Translations under genes and position numbers: made by a program
Notes under the pieces: generated by a model
The model's input: only the letters and a program-made list of their open reading frames with translations
Told to the model about the DNA's origin: nothing
Databases searched by the model: none
Part shown: positions 53,554-62,635 of the stretch, piece by piece
Layout of the letters: each line of letters starts with the position of its first letter
Numbering within the stretch: position 1 is the first letter of the stretch
DNA from: an uncultured Hungatella sp.
Lineage (GTDB): Bacteria > Bacillota > Clostridia > Lachnospirales > Lachnospiraceae
DNA length: 64,000 nucleotides
Assembly (NCBI GenBank): GCA_949879795.1
Contig: CATLBR010000004.1
Span: forward strand, 62,001-126,000
Reading direction: 5' to 3'

Positions 53554-54339
53554 ATGATGGGTTTGCTTATGGCGGCCGGCGTCATCGGTGCTATCGGTAT
53601 CATTATCGGTGTACTGCTGGGTATTGCCAGTGAGAAATTTAAAGTAGAAGTGGACGAGAGAGAGATTCTGGTCCGGGCGGAGCTTCCGGGCAACAACTGC
53701 GGCGGCTGCGGTTTTCCCGGCTGTGACGGCCTGGCCAACGCCATCGCCGCGGGAGGCGCCCCTGTAAACGGATGCCCTGTGGGCGGTCCTGCCGTGGCCG
53801 ACAAGATCGCGGCTATCATGGGCGTGGAGAGCGGCAGCTCAGTGAAGAAAGTTGCTTTTGTGAAATGTAAAGGAACCTGTGACAAGACGAGGGTTCAGTA
53901 CAATTATTACGGCATGGACGACTGCCGCAAAGTGTCCGTGGTCCCCGGCGGCGGCGAGAAGGCCTGTGTCTACGGCTGTATGGGATATGGCTCCTGCGTG
54001 AAAGTCTGCGATTTTGACGCTATCCATGTGGTGGACGGAGTGGCTGTTGTGGACAAGGAGAAGTGTGTGGCCTGTGGTAAATGTGTGGCCACCTGTCCCA
54101 ACCATCTGATCCAGCTGGTGCCCTACGATGCCAAGCACCTGGTGCAGTGCTCGTCCCATGACAAGGGCAAAGATGTGAAGGCCAAGTGTGACAACGGCTG
54201 CATCGGCTGTACTCTGTGTACCAAGCAGTGTGAGTCCGACGCCATCCACATGGACAACAATGTGGCGGTCATCGACTATGAGAAGTGTACCAACTGCGGC
54301 AAGTGCGCCGCCAAGTGTCCGGTGAAGGTGATTCAGTAG
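53554..54339 (+). CDS. rnfB: Rnf complex subunit B
   Basis: The 261-residue subunit accepts electrons from ferredoxin. A membrane helix is followed by a Cys-rich RnfB domain (NNCGGCGFPGCDGLA...GCPVGG) and further [4Fe-4S] ferredoxin motifs (CGKCVATCPNHLI, CIGCTLCTKQCESDAI, CTNCGKCAAKCPVKVI). It is the last gene of the operon and is followed by a terminator. Confidence 0.97.
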   Translation: MMGLLMAAGVIGAIGIIIGVLLGIASEKFKVEVDEREILVRAELPGNNCGGCGFPGCDGLANAIAAGGAPVNGCPVGGPAVADKIAAIMGVESGSSVKKVAFVKCKGTCDKTRVQYNYYGMDDCRKVSVVPGGGEKACVYGCMGYGSCVKVCDFDAIHVVDGVAVVDKEKCVACGKCVATCPNHLIQLVPYDAKHLVQCSSHDKGKDVKAKCDNGCIGCTLCTKQCESDAIHMDNNVAVIDYEKCTNCGKCAAKCPVKVIQ

Positions 54340-54375
54340 GCGGGGCTTATACCGATTTTAACTTCTGATTTCCCA

Positions 54376-54404
54376 AAAAGAGGATCCCAAAGGGTCCTCT
54401 TTTT
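54376..54404 (+). terminator. terminator after the rnf operon
   Basis: AAAAGAGGA (54376-54384) pairs with TCCTCTTTT (54395-54403), with additional CCC/GGG pairing inside and a T run. Confidence 0.92.
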
Positions 54405-54439
54405 CCGCTTTTTCTGGCATACACATCCCCCTTTTTCTG

Positions 54440-54445
54440 TATAAT
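54440..54445 (+). promoter_or_regulatory. -10 box of the carboxypeptidase gene
   Basis: A perfect TATAAT ending 33 bases before the ATG at 54478. No good -35 is seen, so an activator or another sigma factor may be needed. Confidence 0.4.
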
Positions 54446-54477
54446 GAAGCAAGGTGGCAAAATCGGAGCAGCAGCTT

Positions 54478-55734
54478 ATGAAAGCAAAATTTTTTTCTTG
54501 TACTGGGATGCGGGCCATTTTGTTTTCTGTCATATTTCTGTTTTCCTCATGGCCGTTTCCTTCACTGGCACGGGAAACCGACGAGGAACCTCCTTTGAAA
54601 CTCAACGCCCAGTCGGCGGTGCTCATGGACGGGGACACGGGCCGGGTACTTTACGGGAAGGAAGAGGAGCTGGTTCGTCCTATGGCCAGCACCACTAAGA
54701 TCATGACCTGTATCCTGGTCCTGGAACATGGAAATCTGGATGATGAGGTGACAGTGTCCTCCTATGCGGCGGGACAGCCTAAGGTCCATCTGGGAGCCCC
54801 TGCGGGGAGAAGATTTCGTGTGGAAGACCTTCTCTACTCCCTGATGCTGGAGTCTCACAACGACACTGCGGTGATGTTGGCGGAGTATGTGGCAGGAGAT
54901 GTGAAAACGTTTGCAAATATGATGAATCAGAAGGCGGGAGAGATCGGGTGTGAACATACCTGGTTTATCACTCCCAACGGCCTGGATGCTAAGGAGACTA
55001 CGGAGGACGGCACGGAGAAATTTCACGGCACCACAGCCAGGGATCTGGCGGCAATCATGAGTTACTGTACATGGAAGTCTCCAAAGAGCAGGGAATTTTT
55101 GGATATCACCGGCACTCAGAATTACTATTTTACGGATCTGGACGGGAAAGGGAGTTATTCTTGTGTGAACCACAACGGGTTTCTCACCATGATGGACGGA
55201 GTCCTGTCAGGGAAGACGGGATTTACAGGGGGAGCGGGATACTCCTACGTGGCATCCATGGAGGAGGGGGGAAGAAGATATGTGATCGCTCTTCTGGGCT
55301 GCGGCTGGCCGCCTCACAAGACTTACAAGTGGAGCGACGCCAGGGCACTGTACCGCTATGGCCTGGATGAATATCATAACAAAGAGCTGAGGCGGCCCAG
55401 CAAGCTGGGGGAAATACAGGTAGAGGGAGGAATTCCGGGCGATAACTCCATAGGCGGGAAGGCGGTTCTGGAGCTGACGGCGGGACAAGGGGAAAGAGGG
55501 CAGGTGCTGACGGGAGAGGAGGAGCAGGTGACGGTGGCGGCAGAACTTCCGGAGCATGTGGAGGCGCCGGTGGAAAAAGGGCAGGTGGTGGGGAAACTTG
55601 TCTATTCTCTGGGGGGGACCACGGTCTGCATGGAACCAATATATGCGGCGGAGGATGTAAAAGCTATCGACTATTCGTGGTGTCTGGGAAGGGTTTTAGA
55701 CATGTACCTTCACCAGAATTCGGGGGAGAGATGA
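54478..55734 (+). CDS. D-alanyl-D-alanine carboxypeptidase (DacF/PBP5 type)
   Basis: The ATG at 54478 has GGAG about 10 bases upstream and gives a normal signal peptide; an earlier GTG at 54454 would lie at the predicted transcript start. The 418-residue enzyme has S71-T-T-K74, the SHN motif in LESHNDTAV and the KTG box in SGKTGFTGG. A C-terminal PBP5-type beta domain follows (about 300 on). It trims pentapeptide stems of peptidoglycan. In spore formers this class includes DacF, which acts on the cortex. Confidence 0.94.
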   Translation: MKAKFFSCTGMRAILFSVIFLFSSWPFPSLARETDEEPPLKLNAQSAVLMDGDTGRVLYGKEEELVRPMASTTKIMTCILVLEHGNLDDEVTVSSYAAGQPKVHLGAPAGRRFRVEDLLYSLMLESHNDTAVMLAEYVAGDVKTFANMMNQKAGEIGCEHTWFITPNGLDAKETTEDGTEKFHGTTARDLAAIMSYCTWKSPKSREFLDITGTQNYYFTDLDGKGSYSCVNHNGFLTMMDGVLSGKTGFTGGAGYSYVASMEEGGRRYVIALLGCGWPPHKTYKWSDARALYRYGLDEYHNKELRRPSKLGEIQVEGGIPGDNSIGGKAVLELTAGQGERGQVLTGEEEQVTVAAELPEHVEAPVEKGQVVGKLVYSLGGTTVCMEPIYAAEDVKAIDYSWCLGRVLDMYLHQNSGER

Positions 55735-55825
55735 CTCGCTGCGGGGCAGAGTCTGCGGCCCCGGCAGTTGGAGAATATGTACATAAATTGTTTACAAAAA
55801 TGTTACAATATTCTCCAAAATCCTC

Positions 55826-55854
55826 TTGAAAAACCATATGTTTAGCGATACAAT
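55826..55854 (+). promoter_or_regulatory. promoter of the carboxyltransferase/sodium-pump cluster
   Basis: TTGAAA (55826-55831), 17 bases, TACAAT (55849-55854). It gives a leader of about 80 bases before the first gene. Confidence 0.7.
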
Positions 55855-55942
55855 ATAATCGGCAGAAATTTGGATTTACAAGACGATTTTTGTTAAAATT
55901 TCTACGAAGTCGTCAAACTATTTTAGGATGGAGGACTGCAAA

Positions 55943-57397
55943 ATGAGTAATTCAGCACAGACATCAGCAAGCAGCAGGATTCACATGCTGCTTGATGAGA
56001 ACAGTTTTGTTGAAGTGGGTGCCTATGTGACAGCCAGGAATACCGATTTTAACATGACAGACAAAAAAACACCTGCTGATGGTGTGGTGACCGGCTATGG
56101 TACCATAGACGGCTGCCTAGTGTATGTGTACAGTCAGGATGCGTCTGTTATGGGCGGTTCCATGGGTGAGATGCATGCAAAGAAAATCTCCAGCATTTAC
56201 GCTATGGCCATGAAGATGGGAGCACCGGTGATCGGACTGGTGGACTGCGCAGGCTTAAGGCTTCAGGAGGCCACGGACGCGCTTCATGGCTTCGGGGAGC
56301 TGTACTATCGTCAGACTATGGCTTCCGGCGTGATTCCCCAGATTTCAGCTGTATTCGGCACTTGTGGCGGGGGTATGGCAGTGTCCTCGGCACTGGCAGA
56401 TTTTACCTTTATGGAAGAGAAGAAAGCCAAATTGTTTGTGAACTCGCCCAATGCCATCGACAACAACTACGCAGGCAAGTGTGACACCGCCTCTGCCGAA
56501 TATCAGAGCAGTATGGCGGGCAATGTGGATTTTACAGGCAGCGAGGAGGAGATTCTCTCCCAGATTCGCACGCTGATAACCGTTCTTCCTGCCAACAACG
56601 AGGATGACCTGTCTTACGGCGAGTGCAGTGATGATCTGAACAGAGTGTGCGTCGATTTGGAGAACTGTGTGGAGGATACAGGCATCGCCCTGTCTGTTAT
56701 TTCTGATGATCACTTCTTTATGGAAGTCAAAAAAGCATACGCGCCTTCTATGGTCACGGGCTTTATCCGTCTCAACGGAACCACCGTGGGATGCGTGGCC
56801 AATCGGTGCGCCGTGTACGGCGACGACGGAGAGAAGACGGCGGAGTATGCTCCCGTCCTCAACGCCAAAGGCTGCAGAAAGGCAGCCCGGTTTGTTGACT
56901 TCTGTGACGCATTCAATATTCCCCTTCTGACTCTGGTGAACGTTACCGGTTATAAAGCAGACAAATGCAACGAGAAGACCATGGCAAAGTCTGCCGCCAG
57001 GCTCACCAGTGCATTCGCAGGCGCCAGTGTTCCCAAGGTGACTGTGATTGTCGGACAGGCCTACGGAACCGCTTACCTGACCATGGCCAGCAAGTCCATC
57101 GGGGCAGATATGGTCTACGCATGGCCCACGGCCACGATCGGCATGATGGATGCCGTGCCTGCGGCCAAGATCATGTACGCCGATGAGATCAGGAATTCTG
57201 ACAATGCTGCGGCTCTGATCAATGTGAAGGCAGCCGAGTACAGGGAGCTCCAGTCCAGTGCCATGGCGGCGGCCAGAAGAGGCTATGTGGACGATATTAT
57301 CCAGGCCTGCGATACCAGAAAGCGTGTGATTGCAGCATTTGAGATGTTATTCACAAAGAGAGAGGATCGTCCATCCAAGAAGCATGGCACGGTTTAA
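55943..57397 (+). CDS. acyl-CoA carboxyltransferase, 12S/MmdA type
   Basis: The ATG at 55943, 8 bases after GGAGG, gives 484 residues. Two crotonase-fold halves form the biotin-dependent carboxyltransferase: CAGLRLQEATDALHGFG and FGTCGGGMAVSSALADFTFMEE in the first, VNVTGYKADK and GQAYGTAYLTMASKSIGADMVYAWPTA in the second. Relatives are methylmalonyl-CoA decarboxylase alpha (MmdA) and the 12S subunit of transcarboxylase. The length is slightly below typical MmdA (about 510) and the N-terminus is short. It moves the carboxyl group between an acyl-CoA and the biotin on the carrier protein encoded two genes on. Acyl-CoA preference cannot be read by eye. Confidence 0.9.
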   Translation: MSNSAQTSASSRIHMLLDENSFVEVGAYVTARNTDFNMTDKKTPADGVVTGYGTIDGCLVYVYSQDASVMGGSMGEMHAKKISSIYAMAMKMGAPVIGLVDCAGLRLQEATDALHGFGELYYRQTMASGVIPQISAVFGTCGGGMAVSSALADFTFMEEKKAKLFVNSPNAIDNNYAGKCDTASAEYQSSMAGNVDFTGSEEEILSQIRTLITVLPANNEDDLSYGECSDDLNRVCVDLENCVEDTGIALSVISDDHFFMEVKKAYAPSMVTGFIRLNGTTVGCVANRCAVYGDDGEKTAEYAPVLNAKGCRKAARFVDFCDAFNIPLLTLVNVTGYKADKCNEKTMAKSAARLTSAFAGASVPKVTVIVGQAYGTAYLTMASKSIGADMVYAWPTATIGMMDAVPAAKIMYADEIRNSDNAAALINVKAAEYRELQSSAMAAARRGYVDDIIQACDTRKRVIAAFEMLFTKREDRPSKKHGTV

Positions 57398-57415
57398 ACG
57401 AGAGGTGACAGGCAT

Positions 57416-58180
57416 ATGAAAGGATTGAAAAAAAAGGTATTACTGCTGCTGTGCGTGCTGGTATGTATGTTTGCCGTGACCGCCTGCAGCCAGCAAAAAG
57501 GCGAGCCGTCTCTCACCGAGACCGAGTCCTCATCCCTCCAGTCCAGCGCCAAGCAAATGCTGGAACAGGTGCTGGAGATCGGCGATACCATAGGCCAGGC
57601 GGCCGTGGACCGGTACCGGGAGAACGATATGGAGGCCATGGCTGCCGGTCTCGAGACTTATCTGAGCGCCAGAGACGAGCTTGGGGCCTTTAAGTCCGTC
57701 AGCGGCGGCGAGGCAGAGAAAGACGATGACGGATACAGCATTGTCTTGAACACGGTGTTTGAGAAGAGAGAATGCCGGTTCAACATCACGGTGGATAAGC
57801 GGCTGAAGACAGTGACTTCCATGTCTTTCGACCCAGTGTACACCACAGGTGAGAATATGACGAAGGCGGCGCTGAACACCCTGATGGGAATGGGCACAGT
57901 GTTCCTTGTGCTGATCTTCATCAGCTGGCTCATCAGCTGTTTCCGCTATATCCGTAAGTTTGAGGATAAGATGAATAAAAAGAATGCCCCGGCTCCTGTC
58001 CCTGTGGTGACAAGGACCGTGTCGACCCCGGTTCCTGCCTCACAGGAGGCTCTGACTGACGATCTGGAGCTGGTGGCAGTTATCACCGCTGCTGTAGCGG
58101 CGTCTGAAGGCACCTCGGCGGACGGTCTGGTGGTTCGGTCCATCAGACGCGTGTCGGGCAGCAAATGGAAAAAAGCATAA
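57416..58180 (+). CDS. OadG/MmdD-like small subunit with lipoprotein-type signal
   Basis: The 254-residue protein begins with a signal ending in TAC (Cys about residue 23) followed by a polar domain to about 150, which is unlike the plain short OadG. A membrane helix (about 160-180: TVFLVLIFISWLISCFRYI) and a C-terminal cytoplasmic tail ending in a VAVITAAVAASEG...GLVVRSIRRVSGSKWKKA segment match the OadG/MmdD delta-gamma family. This subunit assembles the carboxyltransferase with the OadB pump. The extracytoplasmic domain is an unusual addition. Confidence 0.8.
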   Translation: MKGLKKKVLLLLCVLVCMFAVTACSQQKGEPSLTETESSSLQSSAKQMLEQVLEIGDTIGQAAVDRYRENDMEAMAAGLETYLSARDELGAFKSVSGGEAEKDDDGYSIVLNTVFEKRECRFNITVDKRLKTVTSMSFDPVYTTGENMTKAALNTLMGMGTVFLVLIFISWLISCFRYIRKFEDKMNKKNAPAPVPVVTRTVSTPVPASQEALTDDLELVAVITAAVAASEGTSADGLVVRSIRRVSGSKWKKA

Positions 58181-58201
58181 TCAATCAGGAGGAGGATCAC
58201 C

Positions 58202-58573
58202 ATGAAAAATTATACGATCACAGTTAACGGCAATGTTTATGAGGTAACCGTAGAGGAAGGAACTTCTACAGGGACAGCCCCTGCTCCGAGAGCCGCGGCC
58301 AGCGCGCCCAAGGCAGCTCCCGCGGCTCCCAAGGCGGCGGCCCCCGCAGGTGCGGCAGGAGCTGTGGCAGTGACGGCTCCCATGCCGGGTAAGATTCTGG
58401 GCATCAAGGCGGAGCCGGGCAAGGCGGTGGCCAAGGGCGAGGCGATTATCATTCTGGAAGCCATGAAGATGGAAAACGAAATTGTAGCTCCGTCGGACGG
58501 AACCGTCGCCACCATCGATGTGTCTGTAGGAGATTCCGTAGAGGCAGGTGCGACTCTGGCCACTTTAAACTAG
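58202..58573 (+). CDS. biotin carboxyl carrier protein
   Basis: The 123-residue carrier has an N-terminal strand, an Ala/Pro-rich flexible linker (about 24-54) and a biotinyl domain with EAMKMEN; K89 is the biotinylation site. It shuttles the carboxyl group between the carboxyltransferase subunits and the OadB pump. Only one carrier is present for two carboxyltransferases in the cluster. Confidence 0.96.
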   Translation: MKNYTITVNGNVYEVTVEEGTSTGTAPAPRAAASAPKAAPAAPKAAAPAGAAGAVAVTAPMPGKILGIKAEPGKAVAKGEAIIILEAMKMENEIVAPSDGTVATIDVSVGDSVEAGATLATLN

Positions 58574-58613
58574 GAATCTGTAAAGACACAGAATTCCGGA
58601 TGGAGGGATTGAC

Positions 58614-59741
58614 ATGGAATATATAACAAGTACCCTGGGGAATCTTCTTCAGCAGACGGCTTTTCTGAACTTGACGGGAGGCAACCTGATTATGATCGGC
58701 GTGGCCTGCGTGTTTTTGTACCTGGCTATCAAGAAGGGATTTGAACCCCTTTTGCTGGTTCCCATCGCCTTTGGAATGCTGCTTGTGAATATCTACCCGG
58801 ATATTATGGAAGAAGGCGGACTCCTCCACTACTTTTTCATGCTGGATGAGTGGAGTATTCTGCCGTCCCTGATTTTTATGGGCGTAGGCGCCATGACGGA
58901 CTTCGGTCCCCTGATTGCCAACCCCAAAAGCTTCCTTCTGGGAGCGGCGGCGCAGTTCGGTATCTACAGCGCCTACTTTCTGGCGATTTTCATGGGCTTT
59001 AACGACAAGGCAGCCGCTGCCATCTCCATTATCGGCGGAGCAGACGGCCCCACATCCATCTTCCTGGCAGGCAAGCTGGGACAGACAGGCCTTATGGGTC
59101 CCATCGCCGTGGCTGCTTACTCCTACATGGCTCTGGTTCCTATCATCCAGCCGCCTATCATGAAACTTTTGACCACAGAGAAGGAGCGGAGAATCAAGAT
59201 GGAGCAGCTTCGCCATGTGTCCAAGCTGGAGAAGATCCTGTTCCCGATTATCGTCACCATTGTGGTATGTATGATCCTGCCTACCACTGCCCCCCTGGTG
59301 GGTATGTTGATGCTGGGAAACTTGTTTAAGGAGTCCGGCGTGGTAGGTCAGCTGGCCGAGACGGCTTCCAACGCCATGATGTATATTGTGGTTATCCTTC
59401 TGGGAACCTCCGTGGGAGCTACCACAAGCGCCGAGGCGTTCCTCAACTGGGATACCATCAAGATCGTCATACTGGGACTTGTGGCGTTTGCGGTAGGTAC
59501 AGCCGCAGGAGTGCTCTTCGGCAAACTGATGTGCAAGATGACAGGAGGAAAGGTGAATCCGCTCATCGGCTCCGCAGGCGTGTCGGCGGTTCCCATGGCG
59601 GCCCGCGTGTCCCAGAAAGTGGGGGCGGAGGCAGATCCTACCAATTTCCTGCTGATGCATGCCATGGGCCCCAATGTGGCGGGCGTCATCGGCACGGCAG
59701 TGGCGGCCGGTACATTTATGGCTATCTTTGGAGTGAAGTAG
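58614..59741 (+). CDS. sodium-translocating decarboxylase beta subunit (OadB/MmdB)
   Basis: The 375-residue membrane protein decarboxylates carboxybiotin and pumps Na+ outward. It has about nine hydrophobic segments and the key motif [15 protein letters not shown] (about 140-154), whose Asp binds Na+ in OadB of Klebsiella. [20 protein letters not shown] (about 316-335) is also strictly conserved. It links decarboxylation energy to the sodium gradient and would complement Rnf. Confidence 0.97.
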   Translation: MEYITSTLGNLLQQTAFLNLTGGNLIMIGVACVFLYLAIKKGFEPLLLVPIAFGMLLVNIYPDIMEEGGLLHYFFMLDEWSILPSLIFMGVGAMTDFGPLIANPKSFLLGAAAQFGIYSAYFLAIFMGFNDKAAAAISIIGGADGPTSIFLAGKLGQTGLMGPIAVAAYSYMALVPIIQPPIMKLLTTEKERRIKMEQLRHVSKLEKILFPIIVTIVVCMILPTTAPLVGMLMLGNLFKESGVVGQLAETASNAMMYIVVILLGTSVGATTSAEAFLNWDTIKIVILGLVAFAVGTAAGVLFGKLMCKMTGGKVNPLIGSAGVSAVPMAARVSQKVGAEADPTNFLLMHAMGPNVAGVIGTAVAAGTFMAIFGVK

Positions 59742-59889
59742 GGACGTGACAGGTAAATGATCCCAGCGCTGCTGAAAGAGAACGGGAAGACTGTTTGCAG
59801 GCCGCGTGAAGCGCCTGAGACACAGCGGCACCAGGGAAACGGCGAGGCTAGAGAGCGCCGGCAGATGAAAATATCCAGGAGGTAATACA

Positions 59890-61302
59890 ATGGCAGTGAC
59901 AGAGAAGAAACCGGTTAAGATTGTGGAGACCGTCCTCCGTGACGCCCATCAGTCTTTGATCGCCACAAGAATGAGCACCGATCAGATGATTCCCATCATC
60001 GACAAGATGGACAAGATCGGATACTACGCGGTAGAGTGCTGGGGCGGCGCTACATTTGATGCATCTCTGCGTTTCCTGAAGGAGGATCCGTGGGAGAGGC
60101 TGAGAAAGCTGAGAGACGGCTTTAAAAACACAAAGCTGCAGATGCTGTTCCGCGGACAGAATATTTTAGGTTATAATCATTATGCAGACGACGTGGTGGA
60201 GTATTTCGTACAGAAATCAGTGGCCAACGGCATTGATATTATCCGTATTTTTGACTGTCTCAATGATATCCGCAACCTGGAGACAGCGGTAAAGGCGGCC
60301 AACAAGGAGAAGGCCCACGCACAGATCGCTCTGTGCTACACTCTGGGCGACGCCTACACCATGGATTATTGGAAAAATATCGCGAGGAATATCGAGGATA
60401 TGGGAGCGGATTCTATTTGCATCAAGGATATGGCAGGTCTTCTGACCCCGTATGCGGCACAGGAACTGGTGACGGCTCTCAAGAGTTCCACCAACCTTCC
60501 CATCGACCTGCACACCCACTACACCTCAGGTGTGGCTTCCATGACCTATCTGAAGGCTATAGAGTCCGGCTGCGACATCATCGACACGGCCATGTCTCCT
60601 CTGGCCTTGGGAACCAGCCAGCCGGCCACAGAGGTGATGGTGGAGACTTTCCGCGGCACGCCCTACGACACGGGCCTTGACCAGGTGAAACTGGCTGAGA
60701 TCGCGGACTACTTCGCTCCTATCCGGGAGGAAGCTCTTAAGAGCGGCCTTTTAAACCCCAAGGTTCTGGGTGTCAACATCAAGACTCTCCAGTATCAGGT
60801 GCCGGGAGGCATGCTGTCCAATCTGGTTTCCCAGCTGAAGGAAGCAGGCCAGGAGGACAAGTACAGGGAGGTTCTGGAGGAGATTCCCAGAGTGAGAAAA
60901 GATTTCGGCGAACCGCCCCTTGTAACTCCTTCTTCCCAGATCGTGGGAACCCAGGCCGTCATGAACGTCATCGGCGGCGAGAGGTACAAGATGGTTCCGA
61001 AGGAATCAAAGAAGATTATGCTGGGAGAGTTCGGTCAGACTGTAAAGCCGTTTAACCCGGAAGTGCAGAAGAAGATCATCGGCGACGAGACTCCCATCAC
61101 CTGCAGGCCGGCGGATCTGATTCCGCCTCAGCTTCCCCAGTTCGAGAAGGAATGTGCTCAGTGGAAGCAGCAGGAGGAGGATGTGCTCTCCTATGCCCTG
61201 TTCCCCAAGGTGGCCGAGGAGTTCTTCAAGTACAGAGAGGCACAGCAGACCAAGGTGGATTCTGCGGTGGCAGACACGGCCAGCAAGGCTTATCCGGTGT
61301 AG
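59890..61302 (+). CDS. oxaloacetate decarboxylase alpha / pyruvate carboxylase-type carboxyltransferase (5S type)
   Basis: The 470-residue enzyme has the pyruvate/oxaloacetate carboxyltransferase barrel: TVLRDAHQSLIATRM at the N-terminus, the catalytic lysine in CIKDMAGLLTP (about 178) and metal ligands in DLHTHYTSG (about 205-213). The conserved carboxylase domain continues to about 450. It ends without a biotinyl domain, as in the 5S subunit of transcarboxylase, so it must use the separate carrier encoded upstream. A 148-base gap separates it from OadB; AGGAGG precedes the ATG. It would interconvert oxaloacetate and pyruvate with carboxybiotin. Confidence 0.93.
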   Translation: MAVTEKKPVKIVETVLRDAHQSLIATRMSTDQMIPIIDKMDKIGYYAVECWGGATFDASLRFLKEDPWERLRKLRDGFKNTKLQMLFRGQNILGYNHYADDVVEYFVQKSVANGIDIIRIFDCLNDIRNLETAVKAANKEKAHAQIALCYTLGDAYTMDYWKNIARNIEDMGADSICIKDMAGLLTPYAAQELVTALKSSTNLPIDLHTHYTSGVASMTYLKAIESGCDIIDTAMSPLALGTSQPATEVMVETFRGTPYDTGLDQVKLAEIADYFAPIREEALKSGLLNPKVLGVNIKTLQYQVPGGMLSNLVSQLKEAGQEDKYREVLEEIPRVRKDFGEPPLVTPSSQIVGTQAVMNVIGGERYKMVPKESKKIMLGEFGQTVKPFNPEVQKKIIGDETPITCRPADLIPPQLPQFEKECAQWKQQEEDVLSYALFPKVAEEFFKYREAQQTKVDSAVADTASKAYPV

Positions 61303-61317
61303 GTTATATATCTGCGA

Positions 61318-61357
61318 GGCATGGTTTCTGTTTTTGACAGAAGCCATGTCTCTTTAT
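61318..61357 (+). terminator. probable terminator after the carboxyltransferase cluster
   Basis: CATGGTTTCTG pairs with CAGAAGCCATG (one G-T) around a short T-rich loop, followed by a pyrimidine-rich tract. Confidence 0.55.
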
Positions 61358-61381
61358 AGTTATGTGCATCATATCATCATA

Positions 61382-61410
61382 TTGACAAAAAGACGGAATT
61401 TTTGTAAAAT
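61382..61410 (+). promoter_or_regulatory. promoter of the dgt-dnaG operon
   Basis: TTGACA (61382-61387), exactly 17 bases, TAAAAT (61405-61410). The long leader that follows (about 180 bases) has GC-rich inverted repeats (CCGG blocks near 61440-61490). A second TATAAT at 61533-61538 lacks a spaced -35. Confidence 0.8.
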
Positions 61411-61599
61411 TTTCTTACAATATACTGTGAAAGCATTGACCGGCAGTCCGGAGCAACCGGCCTTCACAGGGCGGCCGGCGGGGCGTCAAAGTCGGCTTTG
61501 AAAAACTTGTGGTAAAGTCGGGAATTGGGAAATATAATATAGGTAAGGACTTTGCGGCAGCGGAAGCCGAGTCGGAGAAAACGCGGGGAGGGGAGATAT

Positions 61600-62610
61600 T
61601 TGACTATCAGAGAATCCATGGAGCAGCTGGAGGAACAGTACCTGAGCCCTTATGCTGCCCTGAGCAAAAACACATTGGGGAGGGACAAACCGGAGGAGCT
61701 GTGTGATATCCGGCCGGAGTATCAGAGAGACAGGGACAGGATTCTGCACTGCAAGTCGTTTCGCAGGCTGAAGCACAAGACCCAGGTGTTTCTGTCTCCG
61801 GAGGGGGATCATTACAGGACCCGGTTGACCCACACACTGGAGGTGTCTCAGATTGCAAGAACCATCGCCAAATCTCTCAGACTCAATGAAAGTCTGACGG
61901 AGGCCATCGCCCTGGGTCATGATCTGGGCCATACGCCTTTCGGACACTCGGGGGAGGCGATTCTCGATCAGCTGTGTCAGGACGGTTTCGCCCACTACCG
62001 GCAGAGTGTCCGGGTGGTGGAGGTTTTGGAGAAAAACGGCGAGGGGCTGAATCTGACAAGGGAGGTGAGGGACGGAATCCTGAATCACAGGACCAGCGGA
62101 CATCCCTCTACGCTGGAAGGTTGTATCGTGCGTCTTTCTGACAAAATCGCCTACATCAACCATGATATCGACGACGCCATACGTGCCAGAATTTTCAGGG
62201 AGAAGGATCTGCCTTACCGGTACACAGATATTCTGGGCCACAGCGTCAGGGAGAGGCTGGACACCATGATACATGATATCATCATCAGCAGTATGGGAAA
62301 ACCGGAGATCGTCATGTCCGCGGAGAAGGAGAATGCCATGAAAGAACTGCGGGCATGGATGTTCTGCCATGTGTACAGCGGCAGCGTGGCCAAGGAAGAA
62401 GAAGGCAAGGCCCAGAGGATGTTGGAATTTCTCTATGACTATTATATGGAACACATCGATGCCCTTCCCCAGGAGTACCTGGAACTGATGGAGCGCAGAG
62501 GAGAGAAGCGGGAGAGGATCGTGTGCGACTATATCGCGGGGATGAGCGACCGCTACGCCATCGATATGTTCGAGCAGCTGTTTGTGCCCAAGTCATGGAA
62601 GGCACTGTGA
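61600..62610 (+). CDS. dgt: deoxyguanosinetriphosphate triphosphohydrolase-like protein (HD domain)
   Basis: A TTG at 61600, 7 bases after GGGGAGGGG, gives 336 residues beginning MTIRESMEQLEE, typical for clostridial dgt; upstream codons are basic and unlike the family. HD-domain metal ligands are visible in RTRLTHTLEVSQIA and HDLGHTPFGHSGE, then LEGCIVRLSDKIAYINHDIDDA. It hydrolyses dNTPs to nucleosides and triphosphate. It sits 25 bases before dnaG, the usual order dgt-dnaG-rpoD in clostridia, linking nucleotide pools with replication. Confidence 0.93.
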   Translation: MTIRESMEQLEEQYLSPYAALSKNTLGRDKPEELCDIRPEYQRDRDRILHCKSFRRLKHKTQVFLSPEGDHYRTRLTHTLEVSQIARTIAKSLRLNESLTEAIALGHDLGHTPFGHSGEAILDQLCQDGFAHYRQSVRVVEVLEKNGEGLNLTREVRDGILNHRTSGHPSTLEGCIVRLSDKIAYINHDIDDAIRARIFREKDLPYRYTDILGHSVRERLDTMIHDIIISSMGKPEIVMSAEKENAMKELRAWMFCHVYSGSVAKEEEGKAQRMLEFLYDYYMEHIDALPQEYLELMERRGEKRERIVCDYIAGMSDRYAIDMFEQLFVPKSWKAL

Positions 62611-62635
62611 CACACGAGAGAGGAGGCCTGGCTTC

